From the NCBI RefSeq assembly GCF_017349075.1, contig NZ_JAFMOF010000002.1:1798001-1862000 (forward strand): DNA of 64,000 nt, given 5' to 3'. This DNA is from Streptomyces triculaminicus (GTDB taxonomy: Bacteria > Actinomycetota > Actinomycetes > Streptomycetales > Streptomycetaceae). Position 1 is the stretch's first letter, and the number at the start of each line of letters is the position of its first letter. The notes under the pieces were generated by a model that did no database searches, was not told where the DNA came from, and saw only the letters and a list, made by a program, of their open reading frames with translations. The position numbers were made by a program, and so were the translations under genes. This document shows positions 27,074 through 36,034 of this stretch, piece by piece.

Positions 27074-28764
27074 TCAAACGACTTCGATGGTGGTGGACGG
27101 TGAGACGAGGTCGCCGATGGTGAACTGCACGCTGGTGGGGCCTGGTGGGGTGTCGGCGGTGGCACTCACACAGACCCACATGACCGACCATGAGCCGTCC
27201 TGGGGGATTTCCAGGTCGACGTCGGTGAAGGTGAGGGTCTGGTCGTCGCTGGAAATGCTTCCCACATACACGGTGGTGGTTCCGTCGCTGCGCAGGACGG
27301 TCAGCTGGTGATCGGGAAGCCCCGGTACGCCGAACCGCATGTGGAGTCCGTCCGGGAGGGTCGCGGTGACCGTTTGCGGTGGGATGGACGCCGATCGGTT
27401 GTTCCCTACCTCCACTCCCGGGTGGACGGGGGGCCTTGCCGGTGCGCGGTGACCGGGCTGCCGCCCGGCGACACCGTGAAGCCCGGCTTGACGATGATCG
27501 GTGTGGAGGCGGAGGTCTGGGCTCCCACGGTGAAGGTCAGTTTCGTGGGGCCGAGCGGGGCTTCATGGGCGGCGCTCACGCCGACCCACATCACGGTGGT
27601 GCCGGGCAGCCCGAGATCCACATCGGAGAAGGCGAGTGACGTGCCGTCCTGGGATGGGGTTCCCGTGTACTGGGTCGTTTGCCCGTCGGCGCTGAGGACG
27701 GTCAGCTGGTGATCGGGGAGTGTCTGCGTACCGAAGAGCAGTCCGGCGCCGGCGGGCAGAGTCACCGTGACCAGCGCCGGGGCGAAGGTCACGTCGCCTT
27801 CGACCTGCACTCCCGGGTACCCGACCGGACCACCTCGTGTCAGCTCCACGTCGGGCGGCCCACCGGGCGCCACCGTGAACTCCGTCCACTGCAGCACGAC
27901 TTGACCGAGATTGTTCGCGTCGCCGACGGGAGACCGGTACAGGGGATCGTCCTTGCCGCCGGCTTGGGTGCCGGATCCGGGCAGAGTGCGTCCCTGGGTG
28001 ACACCAGGACCGCTCACGAAGCTGCTGCCACCACCGCCGCTGGACCAGGCTGTGGCCTGGTTGGGGCCGCCGACGGCTACGCCGCCACCGCCGCCCGCGT
28101 AGCCTGCGCCCTCCGACATTGCCCCCATAGCCTGCGCCCCCGCCTCCGCCCATGCCTGGATCGGCATCCGGTCGCTGTCCAGGTGCCATGCGTTGCTGCC
28201 GTTCTGGCCGGTGTTGCCGCCACGTCCCCCGGAACGGGTGTCAGTGATCCCGCCGGCGCCCCCGGTGGAACCGGATGCTCCACGCGCCCGCTCACCTGTC
28301 AGACCGCCCTTTGAGCATGTCTGTCCGTCGGAACCGTTGGCGCCGCCGCCTGGGCCGCCAGGACCCGAATCGCCGCCCGCTCCACCGCCTCCGGCGATCA
28401 GGAGCGTCTCTCCCAGCCGCTGGCTGTACAAGCCGCTCATTCCGCCCCCTTGCTGATGACCGTAGCTCTGGCGACCTCCTAGGTCGACAACGACCCGCAG
28501 CGTCTCCCCCGGGACGACTGCGATGTTCCCGGTGGCGAATCCGCCCCCGCCCCCGTTGGTTCCATAGCCACCACCACCCCAGCAGCGAGCGTTGATCGTG
28601 GTGACGCCGGGGGGAACGGTGAAGTCCTGGACGCCATTGGTGTGGCCGAAGCGCCGGACGTGGGTGTAGGGGGCGATGGGCGTGCTTGCGCCCGTCACGG
28701 TTGCTGCACGGGGCTCGGGCCCACCAGCGAGTTCGGGAGCGACTGGCGTGGCTTCCTGGGTCAT
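27074..28764 (-). CDS. Glycine-rich protein with two C-terminal repeats, split by a frameshift
   Basis: Read through one indel, this is about 563 residues. Residues 45-300 are extremely Gly-rich (runs such as GGGGYGTNGGGGGFATG and GGGGGVAVGG) and open with FTVPPGVTTINARCWGGG, as in secreted or surface glycine-rich proteins. Two tandem beta-rich repeats of ~115 residues follow, each with LPDHQLTVL and FxDVDL and MWVxVSA. The frame breaks at a run of six G (27428-27433, plus strand). One extra base there joins the first frame (stop at 27406) to the second (27074-27415) and restores the repeat. No signal peptide is clear. It lies 100 bases downstream of a GT4 gene on the same strand. Confidence 0.7.
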
Positions 28765-28864
28765 GGCGCGCCATCCCTACGTCGTAGGCCGGCCATTTCG
28801 GTAGTGGGTACTGTGACGTCGTGATCCCGGCTGCTGCACAGGACCGTCGTGGATACGCGTGAGG

Positions 28865-29935
28865 TCAGCCCCCCGGAGCCGCGACGTCATCCCCGGATCC
28901 CTGGCCCAACTCGCCGACGTCGACGAGCGTGCCGATCCGGCGCCCGTTGAAGGGTTTGTGTCTGCTCGTCTCGCGCAGCGACTCGATGGCTTCGCACCAG
29001 TTGTCGAGGTCGCGGGCGGCACTCAGTTCGTCGGAACGGGCTTTGGCCCGGCGGGAGGCGCGGGCCCAGTTCTCCCGGTCCCGCAGGGACATCAGGGCAT
29101 GGATCCACGCGTTGATGTCGTCGCGGTAGGCGAAGATTCCGGCTTCGCCCATGGACTCGACGAGCCCGGGGGTGGGGTGGGCGATCACCGGGATGCCGGA
29201 GGCGAACGCCTCCACGGCCACCCGCCCCCAGGACTCGTACAGGCTCGGCATGAGCATCACGCGCGCCCGGGCGTAGACGTGCTCGCGCATCTGACTCCCG
29301 GGCACACCGTCGGCAACTTCGCAGTTGGGCAGCCGTGGTGGCGGCATGATCTGCTGCCCGTAGGCACCGCGGACGCCGAGGAAGTTCCATTCCGGGGGCC
29401 AGGCGGCGATCTGCCAGAAGAGGTCGCCTCCCTTGTCGGGGTTCAGGTTCACCAGGGTCGCGTGCTCGCCCGGGTCGGTGCGGTAGTCCTCCGCGATCAC
29501 GGGTGGACGGACGACGATCGTGCGTCTGGGCAGGAACTCGCGGGGGTAGTGCGCGTAATGGATTTCACCGTCCCGCCGGATCCACTCGCTGTTGTAGACG
29601 ACGAGATCGGCACCGGCCGCATTGTGAAAGCTGGTGACGAAGTTGTCGTGGCAGATCACGACGACGGGAATTCGGCGGGCGCGGGCGAGGCCCGACACGA
29701 GAGGGACGTTCTCGAAATGGGACAGCAGCACGTCCGTGTGCTGCGCGTGGGCAGCGAAGTCGGCGCCCTCCTGGTAGGGGACGACGCGCACTCCGTCGAT
29801 CTCGTAGCTCTTCTCGATGCTTCCCGGATGGGAGAGCCAGACCGTGACCCGGTGGCCGCGCTCGGCCAGGGGACGCAGCATGGAGTGCAGCATCCATTCC
29901 GAGCCCGCGTTGTGGGCAGGGGGGTATCCGTACAC
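28865..29935 (-). CDS. GT4-family glycosyltransferase
   Basis: A 356-residue GT-B enzyme. The GTG at 29935 is the farthest start in frame; the family signature YGYPPAHNAGSEWMLH begins at once, so the true start might be a little further up with an unusual codon. The C-terminal half carries LPNCEV, the E-x7-E motif region SLYESWGRVAVEAFASGIPVIAH, and the helix LVESMGEAGIF. The donor and acceptor are unknown. Together with the downstream glycine-rich protein it may form a surface-glycoconjugate pair. It is on the opposite strand from the PKS operon and is probably separate from it. Confidence 0.8.
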   Translation of the reverse strand: MYGYPPAHNAGSEWMLHSMLRPLAERGHRVTVWLSHPGSIEKSYEIDGVRVVPYQEGADFAAHAQHTDVLLSHFENVPLVSGLARARRIPVVVICHDNFVTSFHNAAGADLVVYNSEWIRRDGEIHYAHYPREFLPRRTIVVRPPVIAEDYRTDPGEHATLVNLNPDKGGDLFWQIAAWPPEWNFLGVRGAYGQQIMPPPRLPNCEVADGVPGSQMREHVYARARVMLMPSLYESWGRVAVEAFASGIPVIAHPTPGLVESMGEAGIFAYRDDINAWIHALMSLRDRENWARASRRAKARSDELSAARDLDNWCEAIESLRETSRHKPFNGRRIGTLVDVGELGQGSGDDVAAPGG

Positions 29936-30915
29936 CCGGGCCGTGACGGACAGGCTCGACGATCTGGCGAGCGTGACGGGACGGGGCTTGTGGGGGGCGT
30001 GGTGCCAACGTATCCACGTGTGGGAGGACTCCCTCCGGACGAGTACTGGGGCGAGGGCAGGACGAAAACGAAAGCGAAAGCGACAGTGGGGCGTTGCCGG
30101 CGCGGCCGCCTGGCGCCACGGGCCGTGAACACGACGGCGCCCATGCGAGGGCCAAGCCAGATGTACTGAGGGGGATCAGCGGGCATGGGTATCTGTTCAC
30201 ACGGCAGGCCCCTGATGGGCGTTGACCCGTGGGTAATTACGCTGTGCATGCATATGCTCACACGGTGCAGTCGCCTGTGAAAGAGGGTGCACTGCCCACC
30301 AACGTCTTTCCTGCCGTGCCGGCGGCCCACCGGACCCCGCATCAGCAGACGGCACGTGCCACATGCACGCATGCGAGCTCCGCGGCCTACTCCCGTGCGA
30401 CCCACAGCACTGCTACGCCCCTCTCCAACCGCCGGCCCCACACTCCGAAGCGGCTCATAATGGCCGGTCCGACGGGTGAAACACGACAGTTTCCGGACGC
30501 CTGGATGGCGGCGGGCGCTCTGCGCCGCACGCGGGCGGTCAAGGAGCAGGCCGAGCCCACCGGAGATCCTCACTCCGCCCCAACCCGCCACGTGACGCCG
30601 CCGAGCCGCGAGTCTTCCCGCCCGGGCGCCGTCACCCGGCCGGCTGCAAAGCCACCGCGCCCACCGCCCGGTAACGCCGGGGCGCCAGCCGGCGGACCGC
30701 CGTTTCCTCACGCAACGCAACCCCCGGATCGGGTGAGCGGACACGGCCGAGTGAATCGCACAAGCCCGCCACCAGCTCCTGCCCCTTGATCACAGGCCGA
30801 TTGACATCAACCCGAACTTACGCGCGATGAAACGCCCCCTGGGGCCCGTGACGCGCCCGATCGGGGGTCGTTTTTCCGATCACTCGTCCGATCGGCCCGT
30901 CAATGAGGAGGCGCA
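29936..30915. other. Long stretch without a supported gene
   Basis: About 980 bases with open frames on both strands, but all are low-complexity and overlap one another (for example a Pro/Ala/Thr-rich frame at 30229-30789). A short cgaaa-type repeat sits near 30062-30085. An AT-richer spot at 30218-30262 contains TTGACC, taatta and the palindromic gcatgcatatgc, and could hold promoters for the GT4 gene (minus) or a plus-strand transcript. Confidence 0.5.
30857..30895 (+). promoter_or_regulatory. Triple CCGATC repeat before the Nudix pair
   Basis: CCGATCGG occurs at 30857-30864 and 30888-30895, with CCGATC between them at 30876-30881 next to a run of T. The array lies 20 bases before a ribosome site and small ORF at 30916. 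It looks like a multi-site operator or a promoter with flanking sites; the binding protein is unknown. Confidence 0.35.
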
Positions 30916-31023
30916 GTGCGTCACCGCCCCACCTGCCGTACGAACCACACGAGGGTGCCCTTGCTGTTCGAACACCGGCTCCTGGTCGCCTCCACCGGCA
31001 ACCCGATGAGGAGGCCGGCATGA
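30916..31023 (+). CDS. Small ORF (35 aa) translationally coupled to the Nudix gene
   Basis: GTG at 30916 with GAGGAG seven bases upstream. It encodes a basic 35-residue peptide ending NPMRRPA, whose stop overlaps the Nudix start (ATGA at 31020-31023). The good ribosome site and exact overlap are the evidence for translation. The sequence has no known motif; it may act only as a coupling leader or be a real microprotein. Confidence 0.45.
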   Translation: MRHRPTCRTNHTRVPLLFEHRLLVASTGNPMRRPA

Positions 31024-31490
31024 GCCACCGGAGCCGCTACACGAGCGTGGTCGACGTCATGGTCCTGCTGCACCGCCCCGACGGGCGCGTACTTCTGCTG
31101 CGCCGGGCCGGAAACGTCTACGCAAGCGGCCTCCTCGCCCCGCCCGGCGGGCACCTGGAGAACGGCGAGACCGTCGTCGACGGGGCCCTGCGCGAGGTCA
31201 GCGAGGAGGTCGGGGTCGACATCGCCCGGCCCGACCTCGAGTTCTGTCATCTCGTCCACCACCGCTCCCCGGAAGGAGACGCCCGGCTGGGCGTCGTCTT
31301 CACCGCGCAACGGTGGTCAGGAGAGCCCCACAACCAGGAGCCGGACAAGTGCTCGGCTCTGATCTGGGCGAACCCGGCACAGCCCCCCTCGGACTGCGTC
31401 CCCTACACCGCCGCCGTCCTGCACCAATTCTGTGCCGGTGCCCTGCTGTCCACCCACGGCTGGACCACGACGACGGGAGGCACGGCGTGA
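31020..31490 (+). CDS. Nudix hydrolase
   Basis: A 156-residue protein starting at ATG 31020, with gaggagg nearby. The Nudix box [22 protein letters not shown] fits GX5EX7REUXEEXGU: it starts at GGHLENGE and ends REVSEEVG. The enzyme should hydrolyse a nucleoside diphosphate linked to another group. The N-terminal [20 protein letters not shown] is usual for MutT-like members. The substrate cannot be told from sequence. Confidence 0.85.
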   Translation: MSHRSRYTSVVDVMVLLHRPDGRVLLLRRAGNVYASGLLAPPGGHLENGETVVDGALREVSEEVGVDIARPDLEFCHLVHHRSPEGDARLGVVFTAQRWSGEPHNQEPDKCSALIWANPAQPPSDCVPYTAAVLHQFCAGALLSTHGWTTTTGGTA

Positions 31491-31548
31491 AGCTCAGAGC
31501 ACACAAGAAGACTTCCGGGGGAGCGGAAACCTCGCGCGCTCTCGCGGC

Positions 31549-32482
31549 TCAAACAAAGGGCGTGGCGGCGTGGAGCACGAGAGTCAGCCCGATGGCCGCG
31601 TTCGCGGAGGAGAGGGCTGAGGCGGCGGCGCCTGTGGCTGCCATCCAGGCGGCGAAGCCGGCTGGGGTGAAGGCCGGCGGCCAGCCGCGTGGGCAGGGGC
31701 GGGGCCGAGGAGCCGGCGGCGACCCGGCGGGGGACGGGGCCCGGTGTGGCGAAGGCGGCGAATGGGAGGGAGGGGCGGCGGGGGAGATGAGCGCCGCGCG
31801 CCGACGGCGCGTGCCATCAGTCGGCGGTCGCCGATCGCGTGGGCTGCTTACTCTCGTCGGCCCAGCGTTCGGTGGTGTAGGCCACGGCGGTGGCGAGGGG
31901 GCGTAGGAAGGGGTTGGCGCGGGCGGCGAGTTGTACGGCCAGCAGGTGGCGGTGGTGGCGTGCGGTGAGGTGTACGCGTTCGTGGGCGAACAGGGCGCGG
32001 CGTTCGCGGGAGTTGAGGCCGGCGAGCATGGCGGTGGAGACGACGATCCGGCCCGTTTTGCCGGGGACGGCGTGGGCGTAGGGCATGTCGTCCGGCAGGA
32101 CGGCGACCTGGCGGGGCGGGAGTCCGGCGAGGGCTTGGCGGGCCTGTCGCCGTACGCGCCAGTGGCGCACGGCGGTGGCCGTGCATGCGGCGGTCACGGC
32201 GATGAGGGCGACGATGGACGCCTTGCCGGCGATCTCGTCGAAGGGGACCGCTGCGCGGACCTCGGGGTCGGACCAGCCGTCGGGCAGGGGATTACCGGGG
32301 AGTTGTGCGGTGCCGACGACCATGAGCAGGGCGAGGCACAGGGTGCTGCAGGCGGCCAGGACCACGCTGACGGTGGTCAGGAGGCGGGTGGCGCTGCGCG
32401 GGTGGAGTTGTTGTTCCGCCAGTCGCGCGATGGGCCATGCGGTGAAGGGCAGGACGAGTGGCAGGAAGACGAAGACGCCCAC
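31549..32482 (-). pseudogene. M56-family (BlaR1/MecR1-like) metallopeptidase, broken near the C-terminus
   Basis: The uninterrupted part (31817-32482, 221 residues) is a membrane peptidase of family M56: helices at each end of the N-terminal half and the zinc motif HERVH in LFAHERVHLTARHH. It stops early after TTERWADES. Beyond the stop, pieces of the expected C-terminus can be read in other frames: DRR-type text with MARAVG in one frame from 31817, and a final membrane helix with SALSSANAAIGLTLVL in a third frame, ending at 31549. Several small indels are therefore present. It is paired with the BlaI gene upstream by four bases, as in two-component antibiotic-sensing pairs. Confidence 0.65.
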
Positions 32483-32486
32483 GGAG

Positions 32487-32894
32487 TCAGCCTTCTGAGT
32501 TCTCGGCCGTCTGGTTGAGCAGGTCGCGCAGGAGTTGTTCGTCGTCCGGGGAGAGGGAGGTGACGAAGCTGGCGAGGACTGCTGCCCTGTCCTCGTCCGC
32601 GTCCAGGACGCGGTGCATGCGGCGGGCGGCGAGGCCGGCGTGGCTGGAGGTGGCCTGCCATTCGAAGGAGCGGCCTGCGCGTTTGCGGGTGACGGCGTTC
32701 TTGGCCAGGAGGCGGGTGAGGATGGTCACGACGGTGGTGTAGGCGAGCGTGGTGTCGTCCAGGCGCTCGTGCACCCACGCGGCGGTGACCGGTGCGGGGG
32801 CGGACTGGAGCACGGACAGCACGTGTGCTTCGAGTTCGCCCTGGCCCCGTCGGCGGGAGCGCGGCTCGTCGAGCGGCCCCTTGCTGTCGGTCAC
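32487..32894 (-). CDS. BlaI/MecI/CopY-family transcriptional repressor
   Basis: A 135-residue winged-helix repressor. The family pattern is clear: GELEAHVLSVLQSAPAPVTAAWV, then LAYTTVVTILTRLLAKNAV and RRAGRSFEWQ-like text (KRAGRSFEW). In known pairs an M56 peptidase cleaves or releases this repressor when a signal is sensed. Here the partner M56 gene is damaged, so the repressor may be locked. A near-palindromic element lies 80 bases upstream of its start and again before an intact terD gene. Confidence 0.85.
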   Translation of the reverse strand: MTDSKGPLDEPRSRRRGQGELEAHVLSVLQSAPAPVTAAWVHERLDDTTLAYTTVVTILTRLLAKNAVTRKRAGRSFEWQATSSHAGLAARRMHRVLDADEDRAAVLASFVTSLSPDDEQLLRDLLNQTAENSEG

Positions 32895-32973
32895 GCCGTG
32901 TCCCTTCGTCTGCTGGGCCCGCTGCCTCGGGCACGGCGCCCCATCCTACTGCGGGGCTCGCCCTACCCGATTG

Positions 32974-32996
32974 TTTCGACAGTGCTGTAGTTTTAT
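32974..32996. promoter_or_regulatory. 23-base element, copy 1 (BlaI / TerD-remnant intergenic region)
   Basis: A 23-base sequence whose core is GACAGTGCTGTAG, a near-palindrome (CTACAG-CA-CTGTcG on the other strand). It is identical, in inverted orientation, to 37912-37934 upstream of the intact terD gene. It sits between blaI (minus) and the terD remnant (plus). It could be a BlaI operator or a shared stress promoter. Confidence 0.55.
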
Positions 32997-33051
32997 TGTC
33001 CTGTCCGCGGCGCGTCGGCTCATCCGGCCCGGCGCCTGACGATCGGGAGGG

Positions 33052-33207
33052 ATGACGTACGACCTGAGCGAGGACGACGCGACCGAAACCGCGATGATCT
33101 TCGGTGAGCTCTACCGGCACGTAGCCGAATGGAAGTTCCGCGCCGTCGGCCAGGGCTACGCCTCGGGGCTCGCCGGGACCGTCGGCGACTACGGCATCAA
33201 CGTCTGA
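33052..33207 (+). pseudogene. TerD remnant (C-terminal 50 residues)
   Basis: A 51-residue frame from ATG 33052 with GGGAGG upstream. It matches the last third of TerD proteins: [21 protein letters not shown] then VGQGYASGL and GDYGINV. The intact TerD at 37241 ends with the same pattern. The N-terminal two thirds, including the calcium-binding DLDASA motif, are missing. It keeps a start codon, a ribosome site and the shared upstream element, so it looks like an internal deletion of a terD copy. Confidence 0.7.
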
Positions 33208-33310
33208 GACGACACCGTCACTCCGACCCGACAGGCCGCACCCCGGCACCGAGCCGCACCGGGTACGGCCGGGTCCTGGCCAAAGGCAATCCACCTGGGG
33301 TGTATGCACC

Positions 33311-33973
33311 GTGACCAGCCCAATGCGTCTGCAACCAGAAGACCTCGACACCTTCGAACAGGTGCTGCACCAGGCGTTGAACACAGCCGAAGTCCGTACC
33401 GCACTCCATGACGCCGGAAGGGACGCCGGGCGGCTGCGCGCCCGCGCGCTCGGGTCGGCCGACGACATCACGGCCGTATGCGACACCGAGTACCGCGCCT
33501 ACCGGCAGGCACGAGAAGCGGACCGCCTGGCCAACCCCGGCCCCGGTCATCAGCCGAAACCATCGGCCGGACTGCTCCCGATGCTGGCCGTCCTGGCACC
33601 CATCGTCGCCTTCGTGGCCTCTGTGGTCCTCCTCCTGCTCGGCTACGCGCTGGAACTCACCGGCAACGGCAGCAACGTCGCCGCTCTGTCCCTCGCCGGC
33701 TGGGCCGCGGCGGGCGTTGCCGCGGTGACCGCCTTGCTGGCGGGCGCCGGGCTGTTCATCACGGCGCTACGTCACCACCGGGCCCCTACGACCGCTGCGA
33801 CCGCCGGGCGTGACCTGCACGAGGCGGACGAAGTGGACCGCACCCGCCAGGCATGGCGCAAGTCCCTGCTGGAGCGGGGGCTCCTCCCGTTCCTCCACCA
33901 CGCGCTACGCGAAACCGCTCCGGTACACCGCGACAGCCATACCAACTCCACGAATGAAGTGAGGTCGGCATGA
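33311..33973 (+). CDS. Hypothetical membrane protein upstream of terD
   Basis: A 220-residue protein from GTG 33311, with two strong membrane helices (about residues 93-117 and 127-150) between a charged N-terminal helical domain and a charged C-terminal tail. Its stop overlaps the terD start by four bases (ATGA), so the two are made together. No catalytic motif is seen. Context suggests a membrane partner in a tellurite/stress (Ter) system; this is inference. Confidence 0.6.
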   Translation: MTSPMRLQPEDLDTFEQVLHQALNTAEVRTALHDAGRDAGRLRARALGSADDITAVCDTEYRAYRQAREADRLANPGPGHQPKPSAGLLPMLAVLAPIVAFVASVVLLLLGYALELTGNGSNVAALSLAGWAAAGVAAVTALLAGAGLFITALRHHRAPTTAATAGRDLHEADEVDRTRQAWRKSLLERGLLPFLHHALRETAPVHRDSHTNSTNEVRSA

Positions 33974-34551
33974 CCGTAAATCTCGCCAAGGGCCAGCAGA
34001 TCAGCCTGAGCAAATCCGACGGCGGGACGCTCGACGTCGTCAGAATGGGCCTGGGCTGGCAGTCCGCACCCCGCAAGGGGTTCCTCGCCAGGCTCACCGC
34101 CCGCGAGATCGACCTGGACGCCTCCGCGCTCCTCTTCGCCGACCGTCAGCTCGTCGACGTCGTCTTCTTCCAGAACCTCACCAGTGGCGACGGCTCCGTG
34201 CACCACACCGGCGACAACCTCGTCGGCGGCAGCGGGCAGGGCGGGGACGACGAGTCGATCCTCGTCGACCTGCCGCGCGTACCCGCCCACGTCGACCAGA
34301 TCGTCTTCACCGTCAACTCCTTCACCGGACAGACCTTCGCGGAGGTACAGAACGCGTTCTGCCGGCTGGTCGACGAGACGAACGGGCAGGAGCTGGCCCG
34401 CCACACCCTCAGCGGTGGCGGCAACCACACCGCTCAGATCATGGCCAAGGTCCACCGCACCGCACAGGGCTGGCAGATGGCCGCCATCGGCGTCCCCGCC
34501 ACCGGCCGTACCTTCCAGGACCTCATGCCCACCATCACCGCGCACCTGTAG
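33970..34551 (+). CDS. TerD-family stress protein
   Basis: A 193-residue TerD-domain protein. It starts MTVNLAKGQQISL, and carries EIDLDASALLF, the acidic calcium-binding segment of the family, and HHTGDNLVGG. Compared with the other intact copy (37241) it has an extra basic stretch (RKGFLARLT) before the DLDAS motif and a more divergent C-terminus (QGWQMAAIGVPATGRT). TerD proteins bind calcium and are linked to tellurite, phage and envelope stress; the biochemical role is not settled. Confidence 0.8.
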   Translation: MTVNLAKGQQISLSKSDGGTLDVVRMGLGWQSAPRKGFLARLTAREIDLDASALLFADRQLVDVVFFQNLTSGDGSVHHTGDNLVGGSGQGGDDESILVDLPRVPAHVDQIVFTVNSFTGQTFAEVQNAFCRLVDETNGQELARHTLSGGGNHTAQIMAKVHRTAQGWQMAAIGVPATGRTFQDLMPTITAHL

Positions 34552-34600
34552 TCCTTGCCCGCACCTCCGCCCGCCGACCGGGGGAGGGGCCGGTCAACGG

Positions 34601-35275
34601 TCAGCGATCCCCGAGCGCCGCGACGGCGAACGCGAGCCTACGGTCCAGCCAGCCGGCCTTGATCTGAAAATCCTGGCCCACGGACTGCATCACCTGCTCC
34701 TCACCCGCCATCCACAGCAGGGTCCGGTCCCTCACCTGACCGTCGTCGTCCCCGCCGAACAGCGCCGATTCCACCAGCCCACCCAAGAACTTGCCCGCCG
34801 CGCGCGCCGCGGCGTCCTTGGGCGGAATGGCTGCCCACTTGTTACGCCCCACGATCTCCGGCTGATCCGGCTGCTGAATACGCCAGGTGTGCCGCAGCAG
34901 CCTCCGCGACGGCGGAATCCGCCGGATCACGCCGATGTCCTGACCCTGGCCGTCCCGCACTCCATGGCGACGCTCCTCGCCTTCCGCGCCGTTTTCCTCG
35001 ATCACGCACAGAACCTGCTGCGCCTCGCGGTCCTCGAACAGCACGCGCCCGGCACTACGGACGCCGACAACACCCGAACCGAAAAACGCGCAGGGCGCTT
35101 TGATACGGTCCTGGCCCTCGCGCCTGGGCACGCGCACAGCGTTGGGACCCAGCACCGCACGTTTGCGATGCGGGCTTTTCTCCCGCTCCACGATGTCTAT
35201 CGTGAATTTGTGAACATTCCGCCAGTCGACGACCGGGAGGGGAGGCTCGCTGTTCCTGTTTCTTCCCAAGACCAT
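34601..35275 (-). CDS. Hypothetical protein, possibly tubby/LURP-one-like
   Basis: A 224-residue protein without signal peptide or membrane helix. The pattern of strands (FTIDIVERE, RVLFEDREAQQVLCVIEENG, IGVIRRIPPSRRLLRHTWRI) with conserved charged turns recalls the tubby C-terminal / LURP-one-related fold, but I see no decisive motif. It converges on the terD gene 50 bases away. Function unknown. Confidence 0.45.
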   Translation of the reverse strand: MVLGRNRNSEPPLPVVDWRNVHKFTIDIVEREKSPHRKRAVLGPNAVRVPRREGQDRIKAPCAFFGSGVVGVRSAGRVLFEDREAQQVLCVIEENGAEGEERRHGVRDGQGQDIGVIRRIPPSRRLLRHTWRIQQPDQPEIVGRNKWAAIPPKDAAARAAGKFLGGLVESALFGGDDDGQVRDRTLLWMAGEEQVMQSVGQDFQIKAGWLDRRLAFAVAALGDR

Positions 35276-35587
35276 GCCTCGACCCTACTGAGCCGGTCCC
35301 CTGGATTCGTCAGCAGCCGGCCCAACGCCGCGCGGGAGTCGTTGGCCGGCCTGAGCAACCCCGAGCTCATCCGGCGGTGTTCTGAGCACACGCGCTGAAC
35401 AAGCTCATTCTGAAGCTGAGTTCACTTGCTATCCCGTATGCGTGCCTTACGGCCATCGGCAGAAAAGAGGCGCATTCTGGGCACGCATGGGTATGGCGGC
35501 GGACGCCGTCGGTTCGGAAGGTAGCCTGCACCGGGTCAATGTCGCATTGACCTTCGCTCGTGCAGTCAACTACAGGGAATTTCCGAC
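35276..35587 (+). promoter_or_regulatory. Intergenic region with a possible promoter for the LppU-like gene
   Basis: No gene is supported here. TTGACC at 35547-35552, an 18-base spacer and TACAGG at 35571-35576 could form a promoter only 11 bases before the ATG at 35588, which would give an almost leaderless transcript. A weak ribosome site (aggga, 35574-35578) overlaps the same place, so the call is uncertain. Confidence 0.3.
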
Positions 35588-36034
35588 ATGTCTATGCCGC
35601 CGCCGTATCAGAACCAGCCGCCGCATGGCTACCCGCCGCCTCAGGGCGGACCGCGGCAGCCGCCGCAGAGGAGTGCGATCCGCGGGCTGATTTCCGCCGT
35701 CATCGTCCTGGCGATTTTCGGTGGCGGTGCCTGGTACGTGTGGAAGTACAACACCGATCCGAACGGCGGAAAAGCCAAGAAGGAGGCCGCACGGGTCGCC
35801 CAGGTGGAGGAGAACAAGAAGCACGACCCGCAGATTGGCGACTGCGTCAAGGTGCAGGACCCCAAGGGCAAGCCGCTGCCGGTGATCGTGGACTGCGGCT
35901 CTCCCGAGGCCGAGTACAGGACGGGCGAGAGGCTGTACGGCCCGGACAAGGAGTGCAGTTCGAACTTCGACTACGGCATCCAGTACTCGAGCAGGCGGGG
36001 CGCCGACTACACGCTGTGTTTCACAAAGGTCTGA
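35588..36034 (+). CDS. LppU/SCO3897-like membrane-anchored protein
   Basis: A 148-residue protein. Residues 1-28 are a Pro/Gln/Tyr-rich cytoplasmic tail (PPPYQNQPPHGYPPPQGG). One membrane helix follows (GLISAVIVLAIFGGGAWYV), then an outside domain with four Cys: IGDCVKV, VIVDCGSPEA, ECSSNFDYG and LCFTKV. This layout, with QIGDC as the first cysteine motif, is that of the LppU/SCO3897 family in Streptomyces, of unknown function. Its last 14 bases overlap the convergent CDF gene. Confidence 0.75.
   Translation: MSMPPPYQNQPPHGYPPPQGGPRQPPQRSAIRGLISAVIVLAIFGGGAWYVWKYNTDPNGGKAKKEAARVAQVEENKKHDPQIGDCVKVQDPKGKPLPVIVDCGSPEAEYRTGERLYGPDKECSSNFDYGIQYSSRRGADYTLCFTKV

Noticed and set aside
30229-30789. 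186-codon plus-strand frame
   Set aside because: Pro/Ala/Thr low complexity, no ribosome site, equally long frames on the other strand.
31313-31906. Plus-strand frame overlapping the Nudix 3' end, including a GTG start at 31487
   Set aside because: The overlapping start/stop is tempting, but the product is Gly/Ala/Arg filler and lies antisense to recognisable M56 C-terminal text.
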